Shown piece after piece: positions 17,586 through 25,758 of a DNA stretch of 47,847 nucleotides. Source of the DNA: an uncultured Alkalilimnicola sp. GTDB lineage: Bacteria; Pseudomonadota; Gammaproteobacteria; Nitrococcales; AK92. The DNA is taken from contig CALGAN010000047.1 of NCBI GenBank assembly GCA_937951875.1, forward strand, positions 1 through 47,847, in the 5' to 3' direction. The number at the start of each line of letters is the position of its first letter. Position 1 is the stretch's first letter. The translations under genes were made by a program, and so were the position numbers. Below the pieces are notes generated by a model, which did no database searches, had not been told where the DNA came from, and saw only the letters and a list, made by a program, of their open reading frames with translations.

Positions 17586-18788
17586 TCAGATCGCCGCGAA
17601 CAGAGCCTGGGTCAGCTCTTTGGTGGTGGACAGCACCGTGGTGTTGGCCTGGTAGTTGCGCTGCCCCTCCATCAGCTGGACCAGCTCGGCGGTCAGGTCG
17701 ACGTTGGAGTTCTCCAGACGGCCGGCGTTGATCAGCCCGAGCGGACCGAGGCCGGGCGCCATCAGCAGCGGCTTGCCGGAGCTGGCGGTCTCGACCCAGG
17801 CCGTGCCGCTGGTCTTGCTCAGGCCTTCGGGATTGGCGAAGGAGGCCAGCACCACCTGTCCCTGCAGCAGACGCTGGTTGTTGCTGTACGTGGCGTACAC
17901 CCGGCCTTCGTTATCCACCAGCAGCCCAGTGCGCTCGCCGGAGGCGTGACCGTTCGGGCGGTTGGTGGTGACCAGGAACTGCGAGCCCATCTGGCTGGTG
18001 CCGGTGTAGTCGACGGCAATGCTCAGCGGCGCGGCGCCGCCGCCCGGCGCGAAGTCCAGCGTCACCTGCTGACCGCCGGCCAGGGTGCCGTAGGCGTCGA
18101 AGCTCAGGTTATGGACCAGCGGCGTGCCGGGCGCCGATTCCACGACCTGGCCGTTGACGGCGTAACGGACAACCCACTGGTTATCGCCGGTCTTGATGAA
18201 GTACTGGGTCAGCGTGTGCTCGCGGCCCAGCGAATCGAACACCTGGCTGGTGTAGGTGGAGTTGTAGCTGGTCTGATCGGCCGGATCGAACGGCGAGGTG
18301 GGCACCTGCTCGCCAGCGTCCAGGTTGGCGACGAACTCCATCGCATCGGTGGCCTTGGCCGGCAGGTTGGCCGAGCCGATCTGCAGATCGGTCACCGTAC
18401 CCACCATCAGATTGCCGGCGGCGTCGACCGGATAGCCCTGCAGCTTGTGGCCCAAGCTGTTGACGATGTAGTTGTCCTTATCCAGGTTGAACATGCCGGC
18501 GCGGGTATAGCTCACCACGCCGTTAGCGGCGCGAACGACGAAGAATCCGCCGCCGGCGATCGCCAGGTCGAGCTCGCGGTTGGTGGCGGTCTGCAGGCCG
18601 ACGCTGCTGACGCTCTGGGTATGCCCCCGCACCTCCACGCCCATGGCCTGACCCTCGGCGTAGAACGTCGCGAAGTCGACGCGCGAGGACTTGAAGCCCA
18701 CCGTGGCGGCATTGGCGATGTTGTCGCCGATGGTATTGAGCTGTTCGTTGACGGCGTTCAGTCCGGACAGCGTGATATGGAAACTCAT
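17586..18788 (-). CDS. flgE: flagellar hook protein FlgE
   Basis: FlgE polymerises into the hook, the universal joint outside the cell. The 400-residue product starts MSFHITLSGLNAVNEQLNTI and has GDNIANAATVGFKSSRVDFA in shortened form as the N-terminal rod/hook motif. The C-terminus has QRNYQANTTVLSTTKELTQ. The length is usual for a hook protein with one outer domain. A 37-base gap separates it from flgD. Confidence 0.95.
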   Translation of the reverse strand: MSFHITLSGLNAVNEQLNTIGDNIANAATVGFKSSRVDFATFYAEGQAMGVEVRGHTQSVSSVGLQTATNRELDLAIAGGGFFVVRAANGVVSYTRAGMFNLDKDNYIVNSLGHKLQGYPVDAAGNLMVGTVTDLQIGSANLPAKATDAMEFVANLDAGEQVPTSPFDPADQTSYNSTYTSQVFDSLGREHTLTQYFIKTGDNQWVVRYAVNGQVVESAPGTPLVHNLSFDAYGTLAGGQQVTLDFAPGGGAAPLSIAVDYTGTSQMGSQFLVTTNRPNGHASGERTGLLVDNEGRVYATYSNNQRLLQGQVVLASFANPEGLSKTSGTAWVETASSGKPLLMAPGLGPLGLINAGRLENSNVDLTAELVQLMEGQRNYQANTTVLSTTKELTQALFAAI

Positions 18789-18825
18789 GACGGAAACCTC
18801 ATCATCCTCTTGGCGGGCGATCGAT

Positions 18826-19494
18826 TCAGGCGCCGGCGCTGCTGCGGCCGAACCGAAGGATGTTGTAGAAGGGCACTTGCGTCGCGCCGTCGAGCTCGAG
18901 CACCGGTCCGTTGGCGCTGACGCTGACGTTGCGCACCTCGCCGACCAGCGCCACGGTGGGCAGCTCGCCGTTGTCCGACTCCAGCGTCACCGTGTAGCTG
19001 CCGGGCGCCAAACCGAGCTTGCCCGGATCGAGTTCGTACTCGAGCGTGCCGGCGCGTTGCGGCCCCAGCTCGATGACCGTGCTGGCGCCGCTGGCGTCGG
19101 TGAGACGCAGCACGGTGCTGCCCGAGGGATGCTGCAGCGTCGCCTGCAAGCGCAGGGGCTCGGTGCCGACGCGCACGGAATCCACCACTACCGCCACTTC
19201 CTGGCCCACCAGGCCGGCGGCGGTGAGATGCTGAAGGTTGTCCAGCAGCACCAGGTTGTTCCGCGTCAGCTGCGCCATGTTCTCCATGCTCTTGACCTGG
19301 GACATGGCCGAGAACTGGTTGAGGAATTCGCTGCTGTCGACCGGCCTGGTCGGATCCTGATACTTGATCTGCGCGACCAGCAGGCTGATGAAGTGGTTCT
19401 CCATCTGCGCCGAGTCGCTGAGCGCGGCCGCCGGCACGGCGCTATCCGCCGTAGCCGCCACGCCGCTCGCACCGCTGACGTTGGCCACGCCCAT
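18826..19494 (-). CDS. flgD: hook assembly scaffold FlgD
   Basis: FlgD caps the growing hook during assembly. The 222-residue product contains HFISLLVAQIKYQDPTRPVD and SSEFLNQFSAMSQVKSMENM, the conserved N-terminal FlgD blocks. These are followed by a Tudor/FnIII-like beta region where the cap folds. The ATG overlaps the flgC stop by one base. The first 30 residues are Ala/Ser-rich, as is common for the exported N-terminus. Confidence 0.94.
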   Translation of the reverse strand: MGVANVSGASGVAATADSAVPAAALSDSAQMENHFISLLVAQIKYQDPTRPVDSSEFLNQFSAMSQVKSMENMAQLTRNNLVLLDNLQHLTAAGLVGQEVAVVVDSVRVGTEPLRLQATLQHPSGSTVLRLTDASGASTVIELGPQRAGTLEYELDPGKLGLAPGSYTVTLESDNGELPTVALVGEVRNVSVSANGPVLELDGATQVPFYNILRFGRSSAGA

Positions 19495-19925
19495 CAGCTT
19501 TCTCCCAGCCGCAGCAGCCCCTGCTGCATGCTCTTGACGCGATTGAGCACCTCGACGCTGGTCTCGAAGCTGCGCGAGGCCGACATCATGTCGGCCATCT
19601 CTTCGATCACGTTGACGTCGGGGTAGTAGACGAAGCCGTCGCGATCGGCCAGCGGATTGCCCGGCTCGTAGCGGCGCTGCGGCGCCCGTCCCGAGCTGAC
19701 CACATCGAGCAGCTTCACTTGGGCGCCGGCGAAACCGGTGCGGGAGCCATCGAGCGAATCCCGCTCGTAAAGGGCGGCGAACACCGGCTTGCGGGCCTGA
19801 TAGGCGCTCTCGGGGCTTTCCGCCGCCGAGCCGGCATTGGCCAGGTTGGAGGCCACGGTGTTGAGGCGCACCGTCTGCGCGTGCATGGCCGAGCCGGCGA
19901 TACGGTAGATGGAATCGAACGACAT
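19494..19925 (-). CDS. flgC: proximal rod protein FlgC
   Basis: FlgC is a proximal rod subunit. The 143-residue product starts MSFDSIYRIAGSAMHAQTVR and has the N-terminal box NTVASNLANAGSAAESPESA. The C-terminus has the family segment YPDVNVIEEMADMMSASRSF. The length is usual. It is coupled to flgD by a one-base overlap and follows flgB by 5 bases. Confidence 0.95.
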   Translation of the reverse strand: MSFDSIYRIAGSAMHAQTVRLNTVASNLANAGSAAESPESAYQARKPVFAALYERDSLDGSRTGFAGAQVKLLDVVSSGRAPQRRYEPGNPLADRDGFVYYPDVNVIEEMADMMSASRSFETSVEVLNRVKSMQQGLLRLGES

Positions 19926-19930
19926 AACGA

Positions 19931-20287
19931 TCAGCGTCCTTCGATGGCCTGCTTGAGACCGCGGAACTTCATGCTCAGAAACGTCAGGCTGGTCTGGAAA
20001 TCCATGGCATTGCGCGAGAACTCGGCCTGCTCGACCGCCAGCTCCACCGTGTTGCCGTCCTGCGACGGCTGCGAGGGAACGCGGTACATGAGCTGCGGCA
20101 CAGCCTCGGCGGGCTGCTCGTCGTAGGATTCGAGACGGCGCATCTCCGCGGCGAAGTCGATATCGCGCGCCTGGAATCCGGGGGTGTCGACGTTGGCCAG
20201 GTTGCTGGCCAGGACCTCGCTACGCTGCAGGCGCAGGGTCAGGGCGCGCACATGGACGCCCAGATCGGCATCGACCCGTATACTCAT
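19931..20287 (-). CDS. flgB: proximal rod protein FlgB
   Basis: FlgB is the most proximal rod subunit. The 118-residue product carries SEVLASNLANVDTPGFQARD, the rod-family signature. The C-terminal part is a short helix ending RGLKQAIEG. It is the first gene of the long leftward operon flgBCDEFGHIJKL plus the LafW-like gene. An AGGAGGG ribosome site sits before the ATG, and a sigma-54 promoter lies at 20332-20347. Confidence 0.95.
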   Translation of the reverse strand: MSIRVDADLGVHVRALTLRLQRSEVLASNLANVDTPGFQARDIDFAAEMRRLESYDEQPAEAVPQLMYRVPSQPSQDGNTVELAVEQAEFSRNAMDFQTSLTFLSMKFRGLKQAIEGR

Positions 20288-20331
20288 TTCCCAAACCCTC
20301 CTACCGCCACACCATGGGCCGACCAGCGTTT

Positions 20332-20347
20332 TGCACGAACCATGCCG
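20332..20347 (-). promoter_or_regulatory. sigma-54 promoter of the flgB operon
   Basis: On the minus strand the sequence reads CGGCATGGTTCGTGCA: GG at -24 and GC at -12 separated by exactly 10 bases, against the consensus TGGCAC-N5-TTGC. The predicted start of transcription is near 20321, leaving a leader of about 35 bases before flgB. LafK, encoded in this locus, is the likely activator (inference). Confidence 0.7.
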
Positions 20348-20380
20348 AAACCGCCTACAAAGCTCATCTCTTTGTTTTCA

Positions 20381-21172
20381 ATGGATAATTATCGGCGGGA
20401 GAGAAACCGGCGCCGCGCCCGTTTTCCGCTTTGGGCGGTTCTGGCGACGGCAGGAGGAAGCGCTGCTTCCGCCTGTCGGGCATCGGCGGCCCTCTTGCTG
20501 CTGCTGGCAGCGCCCGGCGCCTGGGCGGCGCCGAGCGCTGCCGGGCAGATCAAGAGCGCGGTCGAGAGGCAGTTGCGGGAAGAGCTGCGCGCCGAAGCGG
20601 ATAAGCGCGACTGGCAGGACCTGAGCTTCGGCTACGAAGTGGACGCGCCGGCGGCGACGCTCGCGCCCTGCAAGACGGCGCCGCGGGTGCGGACGCTCGA
20701 CGGCGGCGATCCGCTGCAGGCACGCCGGCGGTTCGAGCTCGTCTGCCCAGGCGGCTGGACGGTGACGGCCACCGCCCGCGTGGAAGTGTCGCTGCCGGCC
20801 GTGCACGCCCAGCGCACCATCGAACGCGGCCAGCCGATCGCGGCCGACGACCTCAAGCTGGAGCGGCTGAACGTCACTAAGACCCCGCGCGGCTTCTATC
20901 ACCGGATCGAAGAGGTGGAGGGCATGGTGGCGAAACGCCGCATCCGCCCGAACCAGGCGCTCACCCCCTCGCTGCTGGCACCGGCGCCGGCCGTGCGGCG
21001 CGGCCAACGGGTCACCATCGTCGCCAGCCGCGACGGGGTGCAAGCCTCGACCGTGGGCGAGGCCTTGAGCGACGGCGCGCCCGGCGAGGTGATCCAGGTC
21101 CGCAATATCAATAGCGACAAGGTGATCGACGCCAAGGTGCTGGAACCCGGCGTGGTGACCAGCACATTCTGA
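20381..21172 (+). CDS. flgA: flagellar P-ring assembly chaperone FlgA
   Basis: FlgA is a periplasmic chaperone for P-ring formation. From the chosen ATG it has 263 residues. The SAF-domain half includes RTIERGQPIAADDLKLERL and ends VIQVRNINSDKVIDAKVLEPG. The N-terminus is odd: a hydrophobic signal core (ALLLLLAAPGAWA, residues 37-49) is preceded by a 35-residue Arg-rich stretch, and a strong hairpin lies in the DNA at 20446-20481. ATG 20381 is the last usual start codon before the signal; ATG 20342 and 20252 are in frame but overlap the flgB control region or flgB itself. The gene runs divergently from flgB. No clear promoter was found. Confidence 0.85.
   Translation: MDNYRRERNRRRARFPLWAVLATAGGSAASACRASAALLLLLAAPGAWAAPSAAGQIKSAVERQLREELRAEADKRDWQDLSFGYEVDAPAATLAPCKTAPRVRTLDGGDPLQARRRFELVCPGGWTVTATARVEVSLPAVHAQRTIERGQPIAADDLKLERLNVTKTPRGFYHRIEEVEGMVAKRRIRPNQALTPSLLAPAPAVRRGQRVTIVASRDGVQASTVGEALSDGAPGEVIQVRNINSDKVIDAKVLEPGVVTSTF
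20446..20481 (+). repeat. imperfect long hairpin inside the 5' end of flgA, related to two other copies in the window
   Basis: The centre reads GGAAGC-GCT-GCTTCC and extends outward as CAGGAGGAAGC and GCTTCCGCCTG with one mismatch. The right arm shares CTTCCGCCTGNCGGGCAT with 6491-6509 (before maeB) and a near copy at 29625-29643 (before fliD). This suggests a small dispersed, REP-like repeat; a genome-wide count would decide. Confidence 0.4.
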
Positions 21173-21344
21173 CCGCGCCCGCGACCAGGACGCCCCGCGT
21201 GGCGACGCCAGGAATTTTCCTCGGGCGAATACGGAAATAGCCTTTAAACCGGTCTCTTAACGGCAAGGCACGGGCGGTCGCCTTTGAGTGCTAGACGGCC
21301 TACCCAGGCTGCCCACAACGCTCAAAGACAGGAAGGAACAAGCC

Positions 21345-22187
21345 ATGGCTTTGTCGATCCACACCAATTATGCGGCGCTGGTCACCCAGAACAGCCTGAA
21401 CAAGGTCAACTCGGCGCTGACCACCAGCCAGCAGCGCCTGGGCACGGGCCTGCGCATCAACTCCGCCGCCGACGACGCCGCCGGCCTGCAGATCGCCACC
21501 CGCCTCAATGCCCAGAGCCGGGGCATGGCCGTGGCCATCCGCAACACCAACGACGCCATCTCCATGCTGCAGACCGCCGAGGGCGCCTTCCAGGAGATGA
21601 CCGACATCGTCCTGCGCATGAAGGATCTGGCCACTCAGGCCGCCAACGACACCAACAGCGATGATGATCGCACCGCGCTGCAGGCCGAGTTCGACGCCCT
21701 GGTGGAGGAACTGCAGAACATCCGTGACAACACCAAGTACGCGGGCGAGGCGCTGCTCGTTGGCGGCAAGCTCGCGACGGCCGGCGGCATCAAGTTCCAG
21801 ATCGGTGCCAGCAGCAGCGAAACCATCACCATGGACATCGCCACCAAGCTCACCGATCTCGGCGACGACATCGATGACGCCGCGGCCCTGACGCTCGACG
21901 ACGCCGCCAACGCCGGCGCTGCCATCGATGCGCTGGAAGACCTGCTGGACGCCATCGGCAGCCTGCGCGCCGACTTTGGCGCCACCATCAACCGCCTCAA
22001 CCACACCGCCAACAACCTGGCCAACATGAAGGACAACACCGACGTGGCCAAGGGGCGGATCACCGATGCCGACTTCGCCCTCGAGAGCGCCAACATGAGC
22101 AAGAACGCCATGCTCATGCAATCCGGCATCGCCATGCTCAAGCAGGCCGGTCAGATGCCCAGCTTGGTCATGTCCCTGCTGGGTTGA
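21345..22187 (+). CDS. lafA: lateral-type flagellin
   Basis: This is the filament subunit, exported and polymerised under the FliD cap. The 280-residue product starts MALSIHTNYAALVTQNSLNK and contains LGTGLRINSAADDAAGLQIA, the D0/D1 signature. The C-terminal D0 is Met-rich (SKNAMLMQSGIAMLKQAGQM) and ends SLVMSLLG, which fits lateral flagellins. The middle is short and acidic, with no large outer D2/D3 domains. ATG 21345 is preceded by AGGAAGGA at good spacing; the longer frame from 21288 has no such site. It is a single-gene unit closed by a terminator at 22225. The upstream 170 bases hold no sigma-28 or sigma-54 promoter that fits the consensus well. Confidence 0.95.
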   Translation: MALSIHTNYAALVTQNSLNKVNSALTTSQQRLGTGLRINSAADDAAGLQIATRLNAQSRGMAVAIRNTNDAISMLQTAEGAFQEMTDIVLRMKDLATQAANDTNSDDDRTALQAEFDALVEELQNIRDNTKYAGEALLVGGKLATAGGIKFQIGASSSETITMDIATKLTDLGDDIDDAAALTLDDAANAGAAIDALEDLLDAIGSLRADFGATINRLNHTANNLANMKDNTDVAKGRITDADFALESANMSKNAMLMQSGIAMLKQAGQMPSLVMSLLG

Positions 22188-22224
22188 TGACCCCACGCCG
22201 GCGAATTCCTCTTCGCCGCTCCCC

Positions 22225-22248
22225 GACGCCCCTGCCCGCAGGGGCGTC
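22225..22248 (+). terminator. intrinsic terminator after the flagellin gene
   Basis: A perfect 10-base stem GACGCCCCTG / CAGGGGCGTC closes the loop CCCG and is followed by GTCGTTTCC. It starts 37 bases after the flagellin stop. The T-run is short but the stem is strong. Confidence 0.7.
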
Positions 22249-22270
22249 GTCGTTTCCGGCGTCCGGTGAT

Positions 22271-22298
22271 CCTAGATCTGACTAGGAATATCCCTAGG
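22271..22298. promoter_or_regulatory. CTAG palindrome cluster upstream of the LafZ-like gene
   Basis: CCTAG-N6-CTAGG at 22271-22286 is a perfect inverted repeat and a second palindrome CCTAGG sits at 22293-22298. CTAG is generally rare in such genomes, so three within 28 bases outside genes is notable. An operator role is inference only. Confidence 0.35.
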
Positions 22299-22522
22299 CG
22301 ACCGGAAAAAACTCCCCATTCCAATTTCAGTTCTCGCTGATACTCAGCGCCGACCGACATGCCCATGATGGTTGGCGCATCCGCACCCCATTAGCGGCCC
22401 GCTCTCGCGATCGACGGCGAGCCTCGGGCAAGCGATGCGCCGTCATGGCACCGGCCGAGCGATCGACCGGGGCATGAACGGAGACACAGGACAAACGCAC
22501 CTCAGCGGCGAAGAATTTTGCT

Positions 22523-23188
22523 GTGACTAACGATCTAGCCCGCGACGCTGTGACGGGAATCCCGTGCTTGATACTCAAGACCGAGCATCCGGATTGGCGG
22601 GTTCGCTTCTATCCGTCGCTTTACCAGTTGCGACTGCGCAAAGGCGACAAGGAAGAAAAACTGGACTTGGGCTTCGCTGGCAGCCGTCTGCTCGAACGTC
22701 TGCTGGCGCAACCCGGCGAGCTGGTATCCCGCGAGGAGCTGCTGGCCTACGCCTGGCCGGAACGGGTGGTGAGCCAGGGCAGCCTCAATCAGCAAATCTA
22801 TAACCTACGGCAGATCCTCGGCGACGAGCGCGAGCACCGAATCATCCAGACCGTGCCGCGCCGTGGCTATATGTTCAATCCGGCGTTCCTGGTGGAGCGG
22901 ACGCGAGAGTGCTCCGTGCAAGAGGAGCGGCCGCAGGACACGGTCCAACCGCTTCCGCCGCCGCAACCGCGGCGCAGCGGCTGGCTGGTGCCGGCGCTAG
23001 CGTTCCTGGGCGGCGTCACCTTGGCGCTGGGCAGCAGCGGCCTGGTCTATCTGAGCCTGGCCGACGCGCGGCTGGTCAAAGCCGACGTCGACGGCGCCAA
23101 CATGTACATCCTCTACGTCAACAAGACGCTGAAGCCGGCCTGGGAGCTGGCCAAGCGGCCGGAACGGCGGGACATCGCCCTCGACTGA
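22523..23188 (+). CDS. lafZ: LafZ-like membrane-anchored winged-helix transcription regulator
   Basis: This 221-residue protein has a ToxR-like layout. Residues 30-117 are a PhoB/OmpR-type winged helix, with SREELLAYAWPERVVSQGSL leading into the recognition helix and RIIQTVPRRGYMF the wing. A Pro-rich linker covers 130-150. One membrane span lies at about 153-179 and a short periplasmic tail of about 42 residues follows. The start is GTG with a weak GAAGAA site; no better start is seen. A transmembrane regulator called LafZ precedes or neighbours the flagellin gene in Flag-2 loci, which supports the name. It probably reads an envelope or surface signal and regulates lateral genes (inference). 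A strong terminator follows. Confidence 0.7.
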   Translation: MTNDLARDAVTGIPCLILKTEHPDWRVRFYPSLYQLRLRKGDKEEKLDLGFAGSRLLERLLAQPGELVSREELLAYAWPERVVSQGSLNQQIYNLRQILGDEREHRIIQTVPRRGYMFNPAFLVERTRECSVQEERPQDTVQPLPPPQPRRSGWLVPALAFLGGVTLALGSSGLVYLSLADARLVKADVDGANMYILYVNKTLKPAWELAKRPERRDIALD

Positions 23189-23221
23189 CTTCCCCTTTCC
23201 GACATCTTCGCCATTGCCCCG

Positions 23222-23247
23222 ACCCCGGCGCATGCCGGGGTTTTTTT
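23222..23247 (+). terminator. intrinsic terminator after the LafZ-like gene
   Basis: An 8-base perfect stem ACCCCGGC / GCCGGGGT with loop GCAT is followed by a run of seven T. It lies between the convergent LafZ-like gene and motB, and its T-run orientation serves the plus-strand gene. Confidence 0.88.
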
Positions 23248-23262
23248 GCCATGCGGCGGCCT

Positions 23263-24138
23263 TCACTCCTCGACCAAGCGCAGCTTGCTGCCGTCGGTGG
23301 CGTAGTGAACCTGGGTGTAGCTCTCGCCGAATAGCTTGCGGTAGAGCTCCTCGGCCGATTCGGTCAACAACAGGATCTCGATGCGGCGGTTGACGCCGTG
23401 ATAGGGATCTTCCGGGCGCAGCGGCATAACGTCCGCCTGCGCCGTCACTTGCAACACCGCCTGGGCCGGCAGTCCGGCCGCCACCATCACGCGGCGCGCC
23501 TCCTGGGCGCGGTCGCCGGAAAGGTGCCAGTTGTCGTAACGGGCGGTGGACCGATAGGGCGTGGCATCGGTGTGGCCGCTGATGATCAGTTTGTTGTCGA
23601 CCCGCACCAGCACATGGGCCAGCGCCTCGAGCAGCTCCTTGAAGCGCGGATCGAGCACGGCGCTGCCGCGCTCGAACATGAAGCGCTGCGCGTCGTCCTT
23701 GATGAGAATCCGCAGCCCCTGCGGCACCACGTTCACTTCCAGATTGGCGAGGGCGCCGACTTCCAACGCCACCGTGCGCATGATCTGCGCCAACTGGCGC
23801 AACTCATCGGGCGAGCCGTAGCGCTTGACGCTGTCCTCCGCCTTCCGCTGCGGCACGGGCAGCTCCAGGCCTTCCATCTCCAGCGGCGTCCGGCTGGCGG
23901 CGTCGAACATGCCGACGTCGCCGTCCAGCGGCGTATCGCCGGCGCCCTCGTTGCGAGCCGCCTCGGTGTACTTGCCGACCGGCTGGACGATCCATAGCAC
24001 CATGAACAGCGCCATCATCGCCAGGGTGAAGTCGGCAAACGCCACCTTCCAGGCGCCGCCTGGCTCTTCCTCGTGCCTCTTCTTGCCGCGGCGCTTGACG
24101 ATGATCTCGCCGTCTTTGTCGGGCCGCCGCGTCCTCAT
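23263..24138 (-). CDS. motB: flagellar stator protein MotB (LafU type)
   Basis: MotB anchors the stator to peptidoglycan and carries the ion-binding Asp. The 291-residue product has one membrane span (about 33-51) containing ADFTLAMMALFMVLW, with Asp36 as the predicted ion-binding residue. The C-terminal OmpA-like domain has LIISGHTDATPY and VNRRIEILL. The span resembles proton-type MotB. It overlaps motA by 4 bases (ATGA) and is the last gene of the fliD operon. Confidence 0.93.
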   Translation of the reverse strand: MRTRRPDKDGEIIVKRRGKKRHEEEPGGAWKVAFADFTLAMMALFMVLWIVQPVGKYTEAARNEGAGDTPLDGDVGMFDAASRTPLEMEGLELPVPQRKAEDSVKRYGSPDELRQLAQIMRTVALEVGALANLEVNVVPQGLRILIKDDAQRFMFERGSAVLDPRFKELLEALAHVLVRVDNKLIISGHTDATPYRSTARYDNWHLSGDRAQEARRVMVAAGLPAQAVLQVTAQADVMPLRPEDPYHGVNRRIEILLLTESAEELYRKLFGESYTQVHYATDGSKLRLVEE

Positions 24139-25007
24139 GCGGCGTCCCTCTCCTGCTCGTATTGATTGACCCAGTTCTCGAGCTGTCTGAACGCCGGCTT
24201 GACGTCCTGTTCGATGAGCTTGCGGCCGGCGTCCACCGCCAGCAGCGCCGGCTTACCGGAGATGTGCGCCACCAGCACGGTACGGACGCACTCCAGCGCC
24301 GACAGCTCGGTCTTCACCCGCTGCGCCATGGCACTGCTGAGCGGCTCCATCAGGCAGTAGCAGAAGAAGATGCCTATGAAGGTGCCGACCAGCGCAGCGG
24401 CGACGTGATTGCCGACCTCGCTGATGGAGTCGCCGATGCTGCCCATGGTGATGATGATGCCCAGGATGGCGGCCAGGATGCCGAAGCCGGGCATGGACTC
24501 GCCAATCCGATGCAGCGAGCGCGACGGCTGGAGCAAGGCGTTTTCCATGGCGTCGAGCTCCTGCTCCAGGAAACTCTCCAGCTCATGGGCGCTGATCTTG
24601 CCCATCGCCATCAGACGGAAATTGTCGGCGATGAATGCCATCAGGTTCCTCTCCGCCAGGATCAGCGGATAGCGGCCGAACAGCTCGCTTTGCTCCGGCT
24701 CCTCGATGTGGGCATCGAGTGCCTTGAGGCCGCCGATCTCCACCATCTCCAGCAGCTCGTAAAGCAGCATGAGCAACTGGCGCTGGAACTCCTCGCCGCG
24801 GCGCTTGAAGACGAACACCCCCTTGACCTGGCGCCACATCTCCAGGAGCACCTCGGAGGGATTACCGATGATGAGGCTGCCCAACGCGGCGCCGACGACG
24901 ACTACCATCTCCGCGGGCTGCCAGAGCACCCGCAGATCGCCGTTGGCCATGGCAAAGCCGCCGAGCACGCAAACCACGATGATCAGTGCGCCGAGTACCT
25001 TCTGCAT
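24135..25007 (-). CDS. motA: flagellar stator protein MotA (LafT type)
   Basis: MotA surrounds MotB in the stator and pushes on FliG. The 290-residue product has four predicted membrane spans (around 5-25, 33-52, about 170-190 and 200-222). The cytoplasmic loop holds the conserved IGESMPGFGILAAILGIIIT region at the start of span 3. The start ATG lies 10 bases after the fliA stop. With motB it gives the locus its own energy unit. Confidence 0.94.
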   Translation of the reverse strand: MQKVLGALIIVVCVLGGFAMANGDLRVLWQPAEMVVVVGAALGSLIIGNPSEVLLEMWRQVKGVFVFKRRGEEFQRQLLMLLYELLEMVEIGGLKALDAHIEEPEQSELFGRYPLILAERNLMAFIADNFRLMAMGKISAHELESFLEQELDAMENALLQPSRSLHRIGESMPGFGILAAILGIIITMGSIGDSISEVGNHVAAALVGTFIGIFFCYCLMEPLSSAMAQRVKTELSALECVRTVLVAHISGKPALLAVDAGRKLIEQDVKPAFRQLENWVNQYEQERDAA

Positions 25008-25017
25008 GACGGCCGCA

Positions 25018-25746
25018 TTACCCCTCTTTGCTCAAATGCCGGCAGGCCTTGGCCAGCGCCTGCTTGCTCAGCTGGCAGACCCGCGCGTCGCTGACTTCCA
25101 GCACCAGCGCGATCTCCTTCAGGCTCAGCTCGTACTGGTAGTAGAGCGTCAGCACCAACCGCTCGCGCTCGTCCAGACACGCCAACGCCTGCTCCAGCAG
25201 GCACTGCTGGAGTACCCGTTCCTCCAGCGACTCGGCGTCGTCGGCGAAAGCGTCGTACCCGTTCTGCAATAGCTCGTCCAGGCTCTCGATGGCCTCGGTG
25301 GCCTCGGCCTGCAAGAATTCGTGATATTCCGCCTCGCTCAGCCCGGTCTCGGCGCGGATCTCCTCGTCGGTGGGCGGGCGCCCCAGGCGCAGAGCGAGCA
25401 TCCGCACCGCATCGCGCACCTTGTGCACTCGCTGGCGCAGCTGGCGCGGCCGCCAGTCGAGGCGGCGCAGCTCGTCGAGAATGGCGCCGCGGATGCGCAG
25501 CGCGGCGAAGCTGCCGAAATGCTCGTCCGGCTCGCCGTAACGGCGCAGGCACTCGAGCAGCCCCATCAACCCGATCTGCTCCATGTCCTCGCGGTCCAGC
25601 ACCTGTCCAGCCTGCAGCGAGAGCTGGCCGACGATGCGCTTGACCAGAGGCAGGTACTGCATCATCCAGCGCTGCTCGGCGCCGGGCGGAAACACCGGCT
25701 GACGCAGTCCCGCGCAGCCGTCATCGATAGGGAGGTTGGCGGCCAT
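25018..25746 (-). CDS. fliA: flagellar sigma-28 factor FliA (LafS type)
   Basis: It directs RNA polymerase to late flagellar genes. The 242-residue product contains region 2 (LVKRIVGQLSLQ, then DREDMEQIGLMGLLECLRRY and GSFAALRIRGAILDELRRLD), region 3 (GRPPTDEEIRAETGLSEAEY) and region 4 (LDERERLVLTLYYQYELSLK with DARVCQLSKQALAK). It lies within the fliD operon, 12 bases after fliL, so it is made from a sigma-54 promoter. Its inhibitor FlgM is encoded 5 kb away in this locus. Confidence 0.94.
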   Translation of the reverse strand: MAANLPIDDGCAGLRQPVFPPGAEQRWMMQYLPLVKRIVGQLSLQAGQVLDREDMEQIGLMGLLECLRRYGEPDEHFGSFAALRIRGAILDELRRLDWRPRQLRQRVHKVRDAVRMLALRLGRPPTDEEIRAETGLSEAEYHEFLQAEATEAIESLDELLQNGYDAFADDAESLEERVLQQCLLEQALACLDERERLVLTLYYQYELSLKEIALVLEVSDARVCQLSKQALAKACRHLSKEG

Positions 25747-25758
25747 GGAAGCTGGGTT

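Larger units (their letters stand above)
22188..22522. other. 335-base gap between flagellin and LafZ-like genes
   Basis: It holds the flagellin terminator (22225-22248) and a cluster of CTAG palindromes (22271-22298) that may be an operator. Downstream of these is an A/C-rich stretch without a convincing -35/-10 pair. No open frame with coding character was found on either strand. Confidence 0.6.

Noticed and set aside
20389..20396. GCCGATAA on the minus strand, resembling a sigma-28 -10 element for flgB
   Set aside because: No TAAA-like -35 element lies 11-15 bases upstream, and a good sigma-54 promoter is nearer the gene.
21266..21281. AGGCACG...GTCGC upstream of the flagellin gene as a sigma-54 promoter
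   Set aside because: GG and GC are 11 bases apart rather than 10, which is generally inactive.
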